A stretch of 34,773 nucleotides of DNA from a virus: positions 1-34,773 of IMG/VR virus record IMGVR_UViG_3300006033_000068; one strand, given 5' to 3'. The notes beneath the pieces were generated by a model. That model saw nothing but the letters and a program-made list of their open reading frames with translations, was not told the DNA's origin and made no database searches. The position numbers were made by a program, and so were the translations under genes. Below, one piece after another: positions 8,455 to 16,895 of this stretch. How positions within the stretch are numbered: position 1 is the first letter of the stretch; each line of letters begins with the position of its first letter.

Positions 8455-8931
8455 TCATCGCCCCATCTTGGCCAGACGCTTGAGGGCTCGCCGCTCGGCG
8501 CGCGCCACCGTCTTCTTGATTTCGTCCCACAGCAGTTGACCCAGCGCATCCAGAGCCGCGCGCCAGCCGTGTTCCCAGGCGGTGCGCAGCGACGGGCGCG
8601 GCGGGGTGTCCTCGGTTCCGAATTCCTGCAGGTGAGCCTGCGGCAAGCCACCCGAACCGACATAGACCTCAGCGAACGACTTCCGCTCGCTCTTGCGCGC
8701 CAAGACGGCTTGGCGCCGGGTCAACTTGGTCCCAACGCCGGAGCTGTCGCGCAGCGCGCCGGTCAACACGTGGGGCTGAAGGCGATCGATATAGTCGTCG
8801 GCGATCGGCTGGGCTGCCTTCGTGAGAGCGCGCCGGCCGACGCCGCGCGCCGTGACCTTGCTGCCCAGATCACCGAGGGCGACGTCGAGGTCGCGAAAGC
8901 CTTCCATGTCGATGGTGAGAGTCGGCTTCAC
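8455..8931 (-). CDS. HK97 gp10-like neck / tail completion protein
   Basis: The start is GTG 8931, overlapping the upstream stop as GTGA; longer starts would lie in the preceding gene. The 158-residue product (VKPTLTIDMEGFRDLDVALG at its start) has the family's hallmarks: a central basic helix, then YVGSGGLPQAHLQEFGTEDTP, matching the G-x-H-x-x-E-F-G-T pattern of HK97 gp10 relatives, and a charged C-terminal helix. These proteins act at the head-tail interface. Order within the connector block agrees. Confidence 0.82.
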   Translation of the reverse strand: MKPTLTIDMEGFRDLDVALGDLGSKVTARGVGRRALTKAAQPIADDYIDRLQPHVLTGALRDSSGVGTKLTRRQAVLARKSERKSFAEVYVGSGGLPQAHLQEFGTEDTPPRPSLRTAWEHGWRAALDALGQLLWDEIKKTVARAERRALKRLAKMGR

Positions 8932-9260
8932 GCCTGATGCTCCGCCCGCGCGGCGGCCGAGATCTCCAGCCCCTCGCGGCGTCCGATTTCCTTGGCCCCG
9001 ATAACGTCGAACTCGCGACCCTCGAACCTGACGCGCCAAGTCGGATCGACGTCCCCGCGCCAAAGGATTTGAAAGCGCGCCGTTATGGTCGCGCCGACCT
9101 CGCCGGCCCGAAACCGCTCCCCGTCACTGACCGGCTGATAACTGGACCAGACGGTGTCGCCGTCGGGCCAGGACTCGACGTCCGAATTCAGTTCGCCCTT
9201 GGCCAGCAGGCGGGGACACAAGGTGAGGCGCCGATCGCGCTTTCCGGCGGGCTGCATCAT
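8928..9260 (-). CDS. Head closure protein (head-tail adaptor)
   Basis: This 110-residue ORF opens with two Met codons (9260 and 9257) and overlaps the connector stop as ATGA. It is beta-rich: RDRRLTLCPRL at the N-terminus, a central VWSSYQPVSDGERFRAGEV segment, and RVRFEGREFDVIGAKEIGRR near the C-terminus. That last pattern is the conserved closing strand-turn of gpFII/SPP1 gp16-type stoppers. It seals the portal channel after packaging and binds the tail. The call comes from this pattern plus position. Confidence 0.78.
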   Translation of the reverse strand: MMQPAGKRDRRLTLCPRLLAKGELNSDVESWPDGDTVWSSYQPVSDGERFRAGEVGATITARFQILWRGDVDPTWRVRFEGREFDVIGAKEIGRREGLEISAAARAEHQA

Positions 9261-9829
9261 ACGCGGATCTTCCGCACACCGCTCAGCAGACGGCTGATCG
9301 CCTTCTCGGCCGAAGGCCCGTCGCCTTCACGGTTGGCGTACATCTCACCCACGGCCAGCAGTACGGCATTGACGATCGTTCGCGGCACGGCCTCGGGCTC
9401 ACCATATCCAGCCACGAAAGTGATCGTCGCCGCGCGAGGATGATCGCCGGTCGACGGCCAGGCCTGGCCGGACTTCAGCACGACGGCCGACTTTGGTCCG
9501 TCCAGCACATCGTAAGTCGCGCTCGACAGCGTTTGTGCGACGCCGCTCGCGTCTCGATAGGTGATCGAGGTCACGTCCTGCAGCGGTGGAAGCGGCAGGT
9601 CGATCTGCCGGCAAGACGGGAAGCGCGGCAGATGCAGAGCCCAGGTCTGCGTTACGATCGCCCGACCCAGCCGACCGCTGTAGCCGTCGATTGTCTCGAC
9701 GGCTACAGCGATCAGGTCAGTGATATACCCGTCCTCGTCCGCACCATCGACCCGCAGATGCAGCTTGGCATGGTCTAGCGTGACCAGCGGCACAGGGGCT
9801 TCGGTGCGGACGAGGTCGAGAACCGACAT
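9257..9829 (-). CDS. Head-tail connector (gp6 / phiE125 gp8-like)
   Basis: This 190-residue protein starts at ATG 9829, three bases after the upstream stop. It has the typical opening of gp6-family connectors: LVTLDHAKLHLRVDGADED, then a helix with DGYSGRLGRAIVTQTW. The central strand reads SITYRDASGVAQTLSS, and a late FVAGYGEPEAVPRTIVNAVL helix precedes the end. Such proteins form a ring under the portal and pass DNA to the stopper. I am confident of the family. Confidence 0.85.
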   Translation of the reverse strand: MSVLDLVRTEAPVPLVTLDHAKLHLRVDGADEDGYITDLIAVAVETIDGYSGRLGRAIVTQTWALHLPRFPSCRQIDLPLPPLQDVTSITYRDASGVAQTLSSATYDVLDGPKSAVVLKSGQAWPSTGDHPRAATITFVAGYGEPEAVPRTIVNAVLLAVGEMYANREGDGPSAEKAISRLLSGVRKIRV

Positions 9830-9832
9830 GGG

Positions 9833-10195
9833 TTAGGCCTCCGACCGACGAACGAGTTCGTCTTCGACGACCTTGACGGCCGCAACCTTGTCGGGGATCG
9901 GCGCGCCCGAGATCTTCTTCGCCAGAGCGCGAAGCGTGAACCAGGGCAGGTCGAGCCAGGCTTCCGGGATTTCGACCTCGCGGTCGTCGTCCTTGTCGGC
10001 GGCCAGATCGTCGATATGGCCGATGACAGCGCCTTCCTGGTTGGTCAGAACGCCGTCGTCGCCGAGATAGGCCGCCTTACCGCGTCGAACGAAGTGCAGC
10101 TCGGAAGCGGGCGAGCGATCATCCACGATGTCGCCCTTGGTGAAGACCTCGGGCGGCGTGCCGACCGAGTAGTCTTCCAGAAACAGGATCTTCAT
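9833..10195 (-). CDS. Head-operon protein of unknown function
   Basis: This 120-residue ORF starts at ATG 10195. The N-terminal ~50 residues look like a small beta barrel (KILFLEDYSVGTPPEVFTKG). The middle is strongly acidic (ADKDDDREVEI). The C-terminal ~40 residues form a helical pair (LDLPWFTLRALAKKISGAP) that resembles a SAP-type or HeH fold. I cannot assign a named family. It lies between a capsid-associated gene and the connector, so a head-assembly or accessory capsid role is plausible. Confidence 0.65.
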   Translation of the reverse strand: MKILFLEDYSVGTPPEVFTKGDIVDDRSPASELHFVRRGKAAYLGDDGVLTNQEGAVIGHIDDLAADKDDDREVEIPEAWLDLPWFTLRALAKKISGAPIPDKVAAVKVVEDELVRRSEA

Positions 10196-10238
10196 ATCAG
10201 CTTGTCCCTATTGCTGGGCCAGGTAGCGAAGCCGCCTC

Positions 10239-10691
10239 TTACGAGACGACTTCATCCACGGAGGCGAGGTTGTGGGACTTGCCGTCGTTGCGCCGGAAGT
10301 CGAAGCCCAGCACGATGGCGCTGGCGTCGGCGCCGGCGGTGGCCAGCGTCATCGACAGGCGCGCGAAGCGGAAGCCGTTGTTGAAGTCCAGATCGGCCGC
10401 GGTGACGTTGATCAGGGCTTGCTTGTTGTCGTCGGCCCCGGCCTGGGTCAGGTTGGTGATGGCCAGACCAGCGACGTCCTTGACGCCCGCGCCAGCGGCG
10501 TCGGTAGCCTGCTGGATCTTGGCGCTGAGAACGCCGGTTGCGACGAAATCGCCGGCTTGGATCACGGCCAGGGCCTTTTCGATCTCGGCGGTGTCCCACC
10601 AGGCCGTGGTTTGCGTGCCGGTGCCATAGGCGTCGGGGTCGATCACGCCAATGACGGCGCTACGCTGCGAGGGGTTCAGATTGCTGCCCAT
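10239..10691 (-). CDS. Capsid-associated protein, possible decoration protein
   Basis: This 150-residue ORF starts at ATG 10691 with an AAAGGAG ribosome site eight bases upstream. It directly follows the major capsid gene after a ~96-base gap. It is mildly acidic and rich in Ala, Asp, Thr and Gly, with a beta-strand pattern (FARLSMTLATAGADASAIVL) and no cysteine. Small abundant proteins right after the capsid gene are often decoration or head-fibre proteins. That is positional inference; I do not recognise the family. Confidence 0.6.
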   Translation of the reverse strand: MGSNLNPSQRSAVIGVIDPDAYGTGTQTTAWWDTAEIEKALAVIQAGDFVATGVLSAKIQQATDAAGAGVKDVAGLAITNLTQAGADDNKQALINVTAADLDFNNGFRFARLSMTLATAGADASAIVLGFDFRRNDGKSHNLASVDEVVS

Positions 10692-10728
10692 CGTCGGGCT
10701 CCTTTCAAGAAGAGGGTCAATCGCGCCG

Positions 10729-10751
10729 CCGATCCCGACCAGCGGGACCGG
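10729..10751 (-). other. Hairpin between major capsid gene and next gene
   Basis: CCGGTCCCG and CGGGATCGG (minus-strand sense) form a 9-bp stem with one G-U pair and a 5-base loop. It lies in the 96-base gap after the major capsid stop. No U-tract follows, so it is not a classic terminator. It could protect the capsid mRNA 3' end or lower downstream expression. Confidence 0.35.
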
Positions 10752-10787
10752 CGAACACGGGTGAAGGTCTATTCGGTCCGACGCGGG

Positions 10788-12089
10788 TTAGGCGCGGGCC
10801 GCCAGGCCGACGAAGTGGGACTTGGTGTTGGTGCTGTTAGGCATGGTGGCCGGAGCGCCCAGCACCGGCTGGCCGCCGATACGGAAGATCCAGCGGAAGG
10901 CCCGCAGGTTGTAGTCGAAGAACAGGTGGATGCTGTCGGCGAAGGTGACGCCGTTCTGCTTTTTGAAGGCGCGGTAGCCCTTCGGGTTGACGAACTGCAG
11001 ATCGCCCAGGTCGCCGACGGTGTTGGCGTGCTCGGTGAACAGGACGGGACGACCCAGCAGGGTGCCGCCCGGCGCGACTTGGAAGTTCGGGAACCACACC
11101 GGTTGGCCGGCTTCGTTCTTCAGGGCCATCAGTTGCGGCAGGGTGTCCGAATTGGCCAGCCAGGCCGCCTGCATCGGATTGATCATCCGGGCGTACATCT
11201 TGGCCACGTTCGGCGCGGTGATCGTGTCGGCGGCTTGGGCGGCTTCCTTGGCCACGGTGATCAGCGCGCCCGAGTTCATCCAGCCTTGCAGCTTCTCGAC
11301 GCCGTCGCCGCGCATGTAACCGTCGGCCGCCTTCCAGCGGATCGCGGCGGCGGATTCGGTCGTCAGCAGGGCTTGCAGACGCGGGGCGTCGGCCAGGGTG
11401 TCTTCATCGGCCAGCACGAAGGCGTACAGCTCATTGAGCTTCACCTCCCACGGCTTGAGGCCGGTGCGGCTGGTCAGCATCTGTGTGCCCTCGGTACGCC
11501 ACGCGGCTTGCACGCCGGTGGTGCCCCAAGGGGTAACCTCGGAACCCAGGCCGGTGACGCGGTTCGAACCGGTCGGCAGGGCGGCGATCAGGTCGAACAC
11601 CGGATCGTCGCTAGTGTCGTAGACCAGGCTGACGATCTCATCGCGGAACTCGGCCGGAACCAGGAACGAGCCAACCTCGTCGCCGTTGGTCATGATCGTA
11701 TTGGCCGGGGCAGCCAGGCGCGGGTCCATGGCGAACTGCGAACCGGCCTGCGGATTGGCCAGGCGAACGGCGGCGCCGAACTCGGCCACGCTGCGGAAGC
11801 CACTGGAGTTGTCGCGCGCACGCGGTTCGGCCAGGGGCGCGCCCGGCGGGCGGGCGGCGGGCGGCGCAGCGCCCGTCTGCGGGAACGACGGAACGGCCGA
11901 CAGCCGATCCTGCAGCGAACGCGCGGCGGTGATCTGGGCTTGCAGTTCGGTGAGGCGCGAGGCGTCGGCCGCGTCAGCGGTTTCCTCATCGGCCGTCAGA
12001 TCGCGGCCACCTTCGATGGCGGCTTGCAGACGAGCGGATTGGCGCTGGGCGATTTCCCGCGCCTCGGCCAGCAGTTGGGCCAAGTTCAT
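10788..12089 (-). CDS. Major capsid protein, HK97 fold
   Basis: This 433-residue protein starts at ATG 12089 behind an AAAGGA ribosome site. Residues ~1-65 form the coiled-coil scaffolding (delta) domain, followed by a Pro/Ala linker to ~90 where maturation cleavage is expected. The rest matches the HK97 coat fold: GSFLVPAEFRDEIVSLVYDT near 140, DEDTLADAPRLQALL in the spine region, and a C-terminal strand reading FRWIFRIGGQPVLGAP. It builds the icosahedral shell with the neighbouring protease acting on the delta domain. An 80-base leader with a small GCCGC stem lies upstream. Confidence 0.92.
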   Translation of the reverse strand: MNLAQLLAEAREIAQRQSARLQAAIEGGRDLTADEETADAADASRLTELQAQITAARSLQDRLSAVPSFPQTGAAPPAARPPGAPLAEPRARDNSSGFRSVAEFGAAVRLANPQAGSQFAMDPRLAAPANTIMTNGDEVGSFLVPAEFRDEIVSLVYDTSDDPVFDLIAALPTGSNRVTGLGSEVTPWGTTGVQAAWRTEGTQMLTSRTGLKPWEVKLNELYAFVLADEDTLADAPRLQALLTTESAAAIRWKAADGYMRGDGVEKLQGWMNSGALITVAKEAAQAADTITAPNVAKMYARMINPMQAAWLANSDTLPQLMALKNEAGQPVWFPNFQVAPGGTLLGRPVLFTEHANTVGDLGDLQFVNPKGYRAFKKQNGVTFADSIHLFFDYNLRAFRWIFRIGGQPVLGAPATMPNSTNTKSHFVGLAARA

Positions 12090-12169
12090 GGTCGTTCCTT
12101 TCAGGGTGTGGGCTGGACGCCCAAGGGGATGCCGCGAAAGCGGCTACTCGCGCGGGACGCGCCGAGATC

Positions 12170-13042
12170 TCAGAGGTCAGTGATGATGCGCGAGACTTCC
12201 GCGCGGCGGCGCATCAGGGCCAACCGGGTGCGGCTGGCGCCGTATTTCGCGATGACGTCGCGCAGCGGCATGACGCCGTCGATCATGCCCGACGCAGCCG
12301 CTCGCGCGGCCGAGAAGGTCTGGCCCTCGCCATGCACGCCAGGAACCTGCGACGCGGGCATGCCGCGTCCGCGCGCGATGGCCGCCACGAAGCGGGCATT
12401 GGTTTCCAGAATGTCGGCTTCGATGTCGGCCCGGTCTTCTTCGGTCAGTGGGCCATACGGGTGGCCGGCGATCTTCTTCGGCGACGACGCCAGCAGCGTC
12501 GTTTTCATGCCGATCTTTTCCTCGAACCCCGAGGTGTCGACATGCCCGGTGCGAACGCCGACCGAGCCGACGTCGGCGCTGGTGCTGGCGTAATAGGCCG
12601 AGGCCTGCGAGCCGATCCAGTGCGCTGCCGAGAACGAATAGGGACTGGCCACCGCGATGATCGGCTTGGACTGGCGGTGCTCGAACACCGCGTCGCCCGC
12701 TTCCTCGGTCCCCCAGACCATGCCGCCGGGACTGGAGATCGCCACGATGGTGGCCCCAACCTTGTCGTCGGACGCGGCCGCGCGAACCTGATCGGCGAAC
12801 CGTTCGGTCGAGGTCCCGCCATACGAGCCCTTCGGCGAGACCGGACCGTTCAGCGGGATGATCAGCGTCGCCCCGTCGCGGATCGGATCGACCGGAGCCC
12901 GCGCCTGCTGCGGCGCGGTCAGGGCCGCCAGGCCGCGCAGCGCTTCCGGCAGTAGGGCCTCGAAAGACGAGCTGCGCAGCAGGTCCGTCAGATAGGTTGG
13001 GTGCATCGCCCAAAGCGTGCGGGCGCCAGCGGCTTCGAACAT
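12170..13042 (-). CDS. Prohead protease, S49 (SppA-like) family
   Basis: This 290-residue protein starts at ATG 13042, sharing one base with the portal stop (TAATG). It has the S49 layout: an ISSPGG loop near 103, the nucleophile in YSFSAAHWIG (Ser138), YASTSADVGSVGV just after, and the general-base Lys in KKIAGHPYGPLT (Lys190). Phage S49 peptidases replace the U9/S14 proteases of other HK97-like phages. They remove the capsid delta domain during maturation. Gene order portal-protease-capsid is standard. Confidence 0.9.
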   Translation of the reverse strand: MFEAAGARTLWAMHPTYLTDLLRSSSFEALLPEALRGLAALTAPQQARAPVDPIRDGATLIIPLNGPVSPKGSYGGTSTERFADQVRAAASDDKVGATIVAISSPGGMVWGTEEAGDAVFEHRQSKPIIAVASPYSFSAAHWIGSQASAYYASTSADVGSVGVRTGHVDTSGFEEKIGMKTTLLASSPKKIAGHPYGPLTEEDRADIEADILETNARFVAAIARGRGMPASQVPGVHGEGQTFSAARAAASGMIDGVMPLRDVIAKYGASRTRLALMRRRAEVSRIITDL

Positions 13043-14277
13043 TACGCGTCGCTCCGATCTTGGGGGGCCGTCATGCCGCCCGACATCGTGTCGGCGGCGC
13101 GGTTGCTGTTGAGGGGTTCGCGCGGGTCCTGCGACCAGGCCTCGCCGATTTTCGGGAGGTCGAACCAGTTGACCCGCAGCTCATCGACCGACGCCAGCGA
13201 GGCGGTGCGCGCCAGAACGGCGTTGCGCCATTGCGTGGCGCTGTCGCCCCGCAGCATGGCGTCCATGTTGAAACGGGGCTTCCAGATCTGCCGTTGCGCG
13301 GGCGTCATCAGGTCGCGCCGAATGGCCTTTTCCACGCGACCAGCCAGGGGCCGCATCGTGTATTTGACGAAGCGGGCGGACTGTTGCTCATCGGTCTTGG
13401 TGTCGTCGCCAAGACCGATCATGGCCAAGGGCACGTGCCAGTTGCGGGCGATGTCCTTGAGCGCCCGGTCTTTCAGCTCGGCGTACTGGCTGTCGGTATT
13501 GTTCGACGTGATCGATTGGTATTTCAGGCCAGCTTCCAACAGCGGAACCTTGCCGGCGTTGAGAACGCCCGCGAAGTTGCCGTTGAACTGCGCCTTCAGT
13601 CGGTCGGCGGCTTCATCGCTCAGCTCGTTGTCGGTCGACAGCACGCCCGAGGGCCGCGCGCCATTGCGGAAGAAGTTCTTGCCGAACGCTTCCAGGATGT
13701 TGGCCATATCGATGGCGGTCCGAGCCGCGCGCCAAGGCACGACGGCATAAACGCCGTCGGTCGATAGGCCGGCGCCCGACAGCAGTTCGCCCGCGCGAAA
13801 CGACCGGCCAGAGCCGTCATCGTACCAATAGTCGACGCCAAAGCGCCGTTCGGTGTGTTGCTCAACCAGGCGCACTGGCGACAGCGGCCAGATTTCCAGA
13901 TCATCTGGACCGTTGAACACCGGCTCGGCATAGGCGCGGCCCCGCAGCACCATGTTGAACGCGAACGTTCCCCAGAACTCCGGTGCGGTCATCAGCGGGT
14001 TGGGCGTCTCGCAGATCACCTCGGCGAGCGGGAACTCGTCGCCCTTCGGGGTTCCGTCCACACGCACGAAATCGAGCGACAGGCTGGCGAAGGTTTCAGC
14101 GATCAGACCGACGATCGGAAACACGGCCGACGCCATGACCACGTTTTCAGCCGTCACCGGCGATCCATCGGTCAGATAGGCCCCGCCGAAATAGCGATCA
14201 TCATGGGCGTTACGGTCCACGTCGCCCGGCGCGGGAACGCCGAGGCCCGAGGCCATGCGCGAGACAAGCCCGCCCAT
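13042..14277 (-). CDS. Portal protein, HK97 family
   Basis: This 411-residue protein starts at ATG 14277, in TGATG overlap with the small membrane-protein gene. It carries family segments FAFNMVLRGRAYAEPVFN (~128-145), FRNGARPSGVLSTDNEL (mid), and the late MIGLGDDTKTDEQQSARFVK motif that precedes the stem helices. Length fits the ~400-residue HK97 portals. It forms the dodecameric ring at one capsid vertex through which terminase packs DNA. The last ~30 residues are polar and probably disordered. Confidence 0.92.
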   Translation of the reverse strand: MGGLVSRMASGLGVPAPGDVDRNAHDDRYFGGAYLTDGSPVTAENVVMASAVFPIVGLIAETFASLSLDFVRVDGTPKGDEFPLAEVICETPNPLMTAPEFWGTFAFNMVLRGRAYAEPVFNGPDDLEIWPLSPVRLVEQHTERRFGVDYWYDDGSGRSFRAGELLSGAGLSTDGVYAVVPWRAARTAIDMANILEAFGKNFFRNGARPSGVLSTDNELSDEAADRLKAQFNGNFAGVLNAGKVPLLEAGLKYQSITSNNTDSQYAELKDRALKDIARNWHVPLAMIGLGDDTKTDEQQSARFVKYTMRPLAGRVEKAIRRDLMTPAQRQIWKPRFNMDAMLRGDSATQWRNAVLARTASLASVDELRVNWFDLPKIGEAWSQDPREPLNSNRAADTMSGGMTAPQDRSDA

Positions 14278-14489
14278 CAGGCCTTACCCTTGGCCGACAG
14301 GAACGCGCCGATGATCAGCAGCGCGCCCAGGACGATAAAACCGGCGGGGCGATAGACCAGGCCCGCGCCATAGGCCACGAAGCCCGCGCCCGCGAGGGCC
14401 GCGCCGTCCGTCGTGAGGCTCGGCGCGGCGCGCAGGATCGCGCGGCCGGCCGAGGCGAACTGGATTCGCCAGGGCGTCTTGTCGCTCAT
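14277..14489 (-). CDS. Small membrane protein between terminase and portal
   Basis: This 70-residue ORF starts at ATG 14489 (ATGA overlap with the terminase stop) and ends in TGATG overlap with the portal start. Two hydrophobic helices (residues ~26-44 and ~46-64, with the loop at YRPAG) give a membrane hairpin with a short basic C-terminus. Small membrane ORFs at this spot are common in HK97-like phages and GTAs, with no agreed role. A holin role would be guesswork. The coding sequence includes one copy of the 15-bp palindrome (encoding RIQFA). Confidence 0.75.
   Translation of the reverse strand: MSDKTPWRIQFASAGRAILRAAPSLTTDGAALAGAGFVAYGAGLVYRPAGFIVLGALLIIGAFLSAKGKA
14455..14469. repeat. 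15-bp palindrome copy (exact)
   Basis: GCGAACTGGATTCGC lies in the small membrane-protein gene and encodes RIQFA. The flank CCGAG before it is shared with the copy at 18375, so 20 bases match in all. Confidence 0.8.
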
Positions 14490-16207
14490 ACGAAGATGAT
14501 CCCGCGCTTCTCATAGACCGACTTGACCGGCCCGGTGTCCTTGGCGGCGATGCCCTCCGCCATGCACAGCGCGACGATCCCGTCGATGCGCATGGTGGAT
14601 TTGTCCTTGGACGGCTTGATGTTCCCCGCCGCGTCGGTTTCGATCGCGACGGCCTGGGCGTGGCGGCGGAGCAGCGGATGCCCGCCGTGGTGGAAGCCGT
14701 TCGACAGCACGTACCGCTCGACCGCCTTGGCTGGGGCGCTCATGCTCACGAACCCTTGGCCGTACAGCACGACCGGCAGTCCCTCGCCGTTCAGCTTCAC
14801 GTAGGTTTCCGACGCGTCGAAGCGGTCGATCGCCAAGCCGCCCTGACCGTCCGTGCGCTTCTCGTTGCGGAACGCGACCTTGAAGATCTCGGCGTCCTGC
14901 ATCGCGCGGGCGCGGATCGCTTCGTGGTCGATCACATTGCCCGGCGTGGTCAGCAGCGCGCCTTCCTTAACCAGCCGATCGTAAGGGACCTTGTCGCGCT
15001 TGGTGTGGTCCTTGATCAGGTCCGCCGGCTTCCAAAACCGGGCCAATACCGTGGGCACGTCTAGGCCCGGCTGCACCGGGAACCACCAGACCAGCGCCGA
15101 AAGATCCTGCACCGCCGAAAGGTCCAGCCCGCCGAAACAGCGCAGTCCCCGCAGCTTGTCTTCCAGGCCCTCCCAAGGCGTCGGCCCGACGCAATGGTCC
15201 CAGCCGAAGCGCTGACCGTTGTCGTCGACACCGTCGATCGGCAGCCAGCGCACCGCCTGTTCGGTCCACTGATTGAGCTTGTAGCGCCGGAAATCGTTCT
15301 CTAGGCGCGGGAGCTGCTGGGCCAGGCGGCACGCGTCCGCCATGGCTTCGAGTTTGACCGACACGCCGAGGTTCGGATTGGCCTTCGCCCAGGTCTCGGG
15401 CTTGGTCCAATCGTCGTCGGCGCCGGCGGCGTAGACCACGACGTGCGTGTCGGGCGCTTCGATCTCCCCGGTCAGGATCGCCTGACACTCGTCCCAGACT
15501 TCCTCGCCGTGCGAGCCCTTAACGCCCGCCGTGCTGATCAGCACTTCTAGCGGCTGGCGGCGCGCGGCGGCGCTGTCATGCACGAAGGTGTAGAGGTCGC
15601 CCGAACGCCATTCGTGGATCTCGTCGCCGATCAGGCCCGACATGTTCAGCCCGTGCTTGCCGGCGGGCTTGCCCGACAGCGGGCGGAAACTGGCGTTGAG
15701 CTGCGGGCAATAGATCGCCGGCTTCATGCACTCCAGCGACCGCGACAGGGTCGGGCTATAGGCGACCATCGTGGCCGCCTTGTTGAAGACGATCGAGGCC
15801 TGTTCCTTTTCGGCCGCGATCGAGAACACCTGGCCGCCGGGCTCGGCGTCGCCCAGCAGCATCAGGATCGCGATCCCTGCAGCCAGTTCGGTCTTGCCGT
15901 TCTTCCGCGCCACCCACACGAACACGCGGCGGAACCGCCGCGTCCCGTCCGCCCGCTTCCACCCGAAGGTGGGACGAACGATGTCGTGATCCTGCCAGGC
16001 CTCAAGGACGAAGGGGCGACCGGCCCACTCGCCCTCGGTCAGGCAAAGGTGGTTCGGAAAGAACGCGGCGGCCTTCTCCGCAGCGGTCTCGTCGTACCAG
16101 AAAACGCCGTCGCGCCAGACGCCGTCGGCCGCATCCCACCAGGCGTTGGGGAACAGCCGCAGGGCAGCCGGCCGCGCCGGCTCAGCCCACTTGCGCTTGG
16201 CGGACAT
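14486..16207 (-). CDS. Terminase large subunit
   Basis: This 573-residue protein belongs to the Terminase_1 family used by HK97-like phages. The N-terminal ATPase has an atypical Walker A reading ARKNGKTEL (100-108) and a Walker B reading GLIGDEIHEW (191-200, with the catalytic Glu after Asp). The C-terminal RNase H-like nuclease begins at GGLDLSAVQDL (359-369). Further acidic residues lie at AIDRFDASETY and IDGIVALCMAEG. It drives ATP-dependent DNA packing into the prohead and cuts concatemers. A close HNH neighbour suggests a cos-type mechanism, as in HK97. Confidence 0.95.
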   Translation of the reverse strand: MSAKRKWAEPARPAALRLFPNAWWDAADGVWRDGVFWYDETAAEKAAAFFPNHLCLTEGEWAGRPFVLEAWQDHDIVRPTFGWKRADGTRRFRRVFVWVARKNGKTELAAGIAILMLLGDAEPGGQVFSIAAEKEQASIVFNKAATMVAYSPTLSRSLECMKPAIYCPQLNASFRPLSGKPAGKHGLNMSGLIGDEIHEWRSGDLYTFVHDSAAARRQPLEVLISTAGVKGSHGEEVWDECQAILTGEIEAPDTHVVVYAAGADDDWTKPETWAKANPNLGVSVKLEAMADACRLAQQLPRLENDFRRYKLNQWTEQAVRWLPIDGVDDNGQRFGWDHCVGPTPWEGLEDKLRGLRCFGGLDLSAVQDLSALVWWFPVQPGLDVPTVLARFWKPADLIKDHTKRDKVPYDRLVKEGALLTTPGNVIDHEAIRARAMQDAEIFKVAFRNEKRTDGQGGLAIDRFDASETYVKLNGEGLPVVLYGQGFVSMSAPAKAVERYVLSNGFHHGGHPLLRRHAQAVAIETDAAGNIKPSKDKSTMRIDGIVALCMAEGIAAKDTGPVKSVYEKRGIIFV

Positions 16208-16210
16208 GGA

Positions 16211-16771
16211 TTAGTTCAGAAACCCGACCGGCCCAGCGCTCGGCGCGGGCTTGGCGGCTTGGGTCGGCTTGGCGGCCGGGTCGTCCTCGCGCTTCGGCGC
16301 CGGGAACAGGTCGCCCGAGGCGCCGGTGTTCATGCGCGCAGCCATGATGCGTTGACGCTCGGCCGGGTTCAGACCGAACCGGTCTTCGGCCGCCAGCAGT
16401 TGGCGCTCCAGGCGGTCGGCAATCAGGAAGGCCGGATGCGCGCGCCGGAGCTTGCCGTGGGCGCTTTCCGACTCGTACGTCTCGCCCTCCTTGTCGAGCT
16501 GGGCGACGGCCTTCAGCCAGCGGGCGAAGTTGCGGCAGTAGCGGGCGAACGCGGCGGTGTCGGCCTCGGTCAGCAGCTTGGCCTGCACGAGCACTTCGGC
16601 CCGGTCGTTCCAGATCTTGAGGCCATCGGCCGTCAGCCAGTCGGGAGCCTTCACGCCACCGATGACGACACCCTGGATGGCGGTCGCGGCCAGCACCGGA
16701 TTGCGCTTGCTGCGAACCGGATTCGTCTGGTCGCGAACAGCCTGCGATTTGGGCTTCGGGCCTCGGGCCAT
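16211..16771 (-). CDS. Terminase small subunit (P27 family)
   Basis: The start is ATG 16771 (MARGPKPKSQAV), chosen because a GGAGG site lies nine bases upstream and the family usually begins this way; earlier in-frame starts overlap the HNH gene. The 186-residue product has a basic N-terminal part, the helical P27 core with DWLTADGLKIWNDRAEVLVQ (~44-63), and a Pro/Ala/Lys-rich C-tail. It binds the packaging site and hands DNA to the large subunit, which follows four bases later. A variant palindrome copy (16712-16726) lies in the coding region. Confidence 0.88.
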   Translation of the reverse strand: MARGPKPKSQAVRDQTNPVRSKRNPVLAATAIQGVVIGGVKAPDWLTADGLKIWNDRAEVLVQAKLLTEADTAAFARYCRNFARWLKAVAQLDKEGETYESESAHGKLRRAHPAFLIADRLERQLLAAEDRFGLNPAERQRIMAARMNTGASGDLFPAPKREDDPAAKPTQAAKPAPSAGPVGFLN

Positions 16772-16895
16772 ATGGCGGGCCTCCAAAAAAAGTTTCCCGA
16801 AACTCTCGAAAAGATACGCGTGCTTACCCCGCCGGTCCTTCGGCTTAAGGTTGGTAGCTTTAGACCCCCCCCCACCCATTGGGTCGGTCGAGGGG

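Noticed and set aside
10272-12593. A 773-codon open frame on the plus strand
   Set aside because: It lies antisense to the major capsid protein, its leader and part of the protease, which are all clear genes. High GC makes long antisense frames common.
14277-14489. Calling the small membrane protein a holin
   Set aside because: Two helices alone are not enough, and there is no endolysin next to it; its place between terminase and portal has other common occupants.
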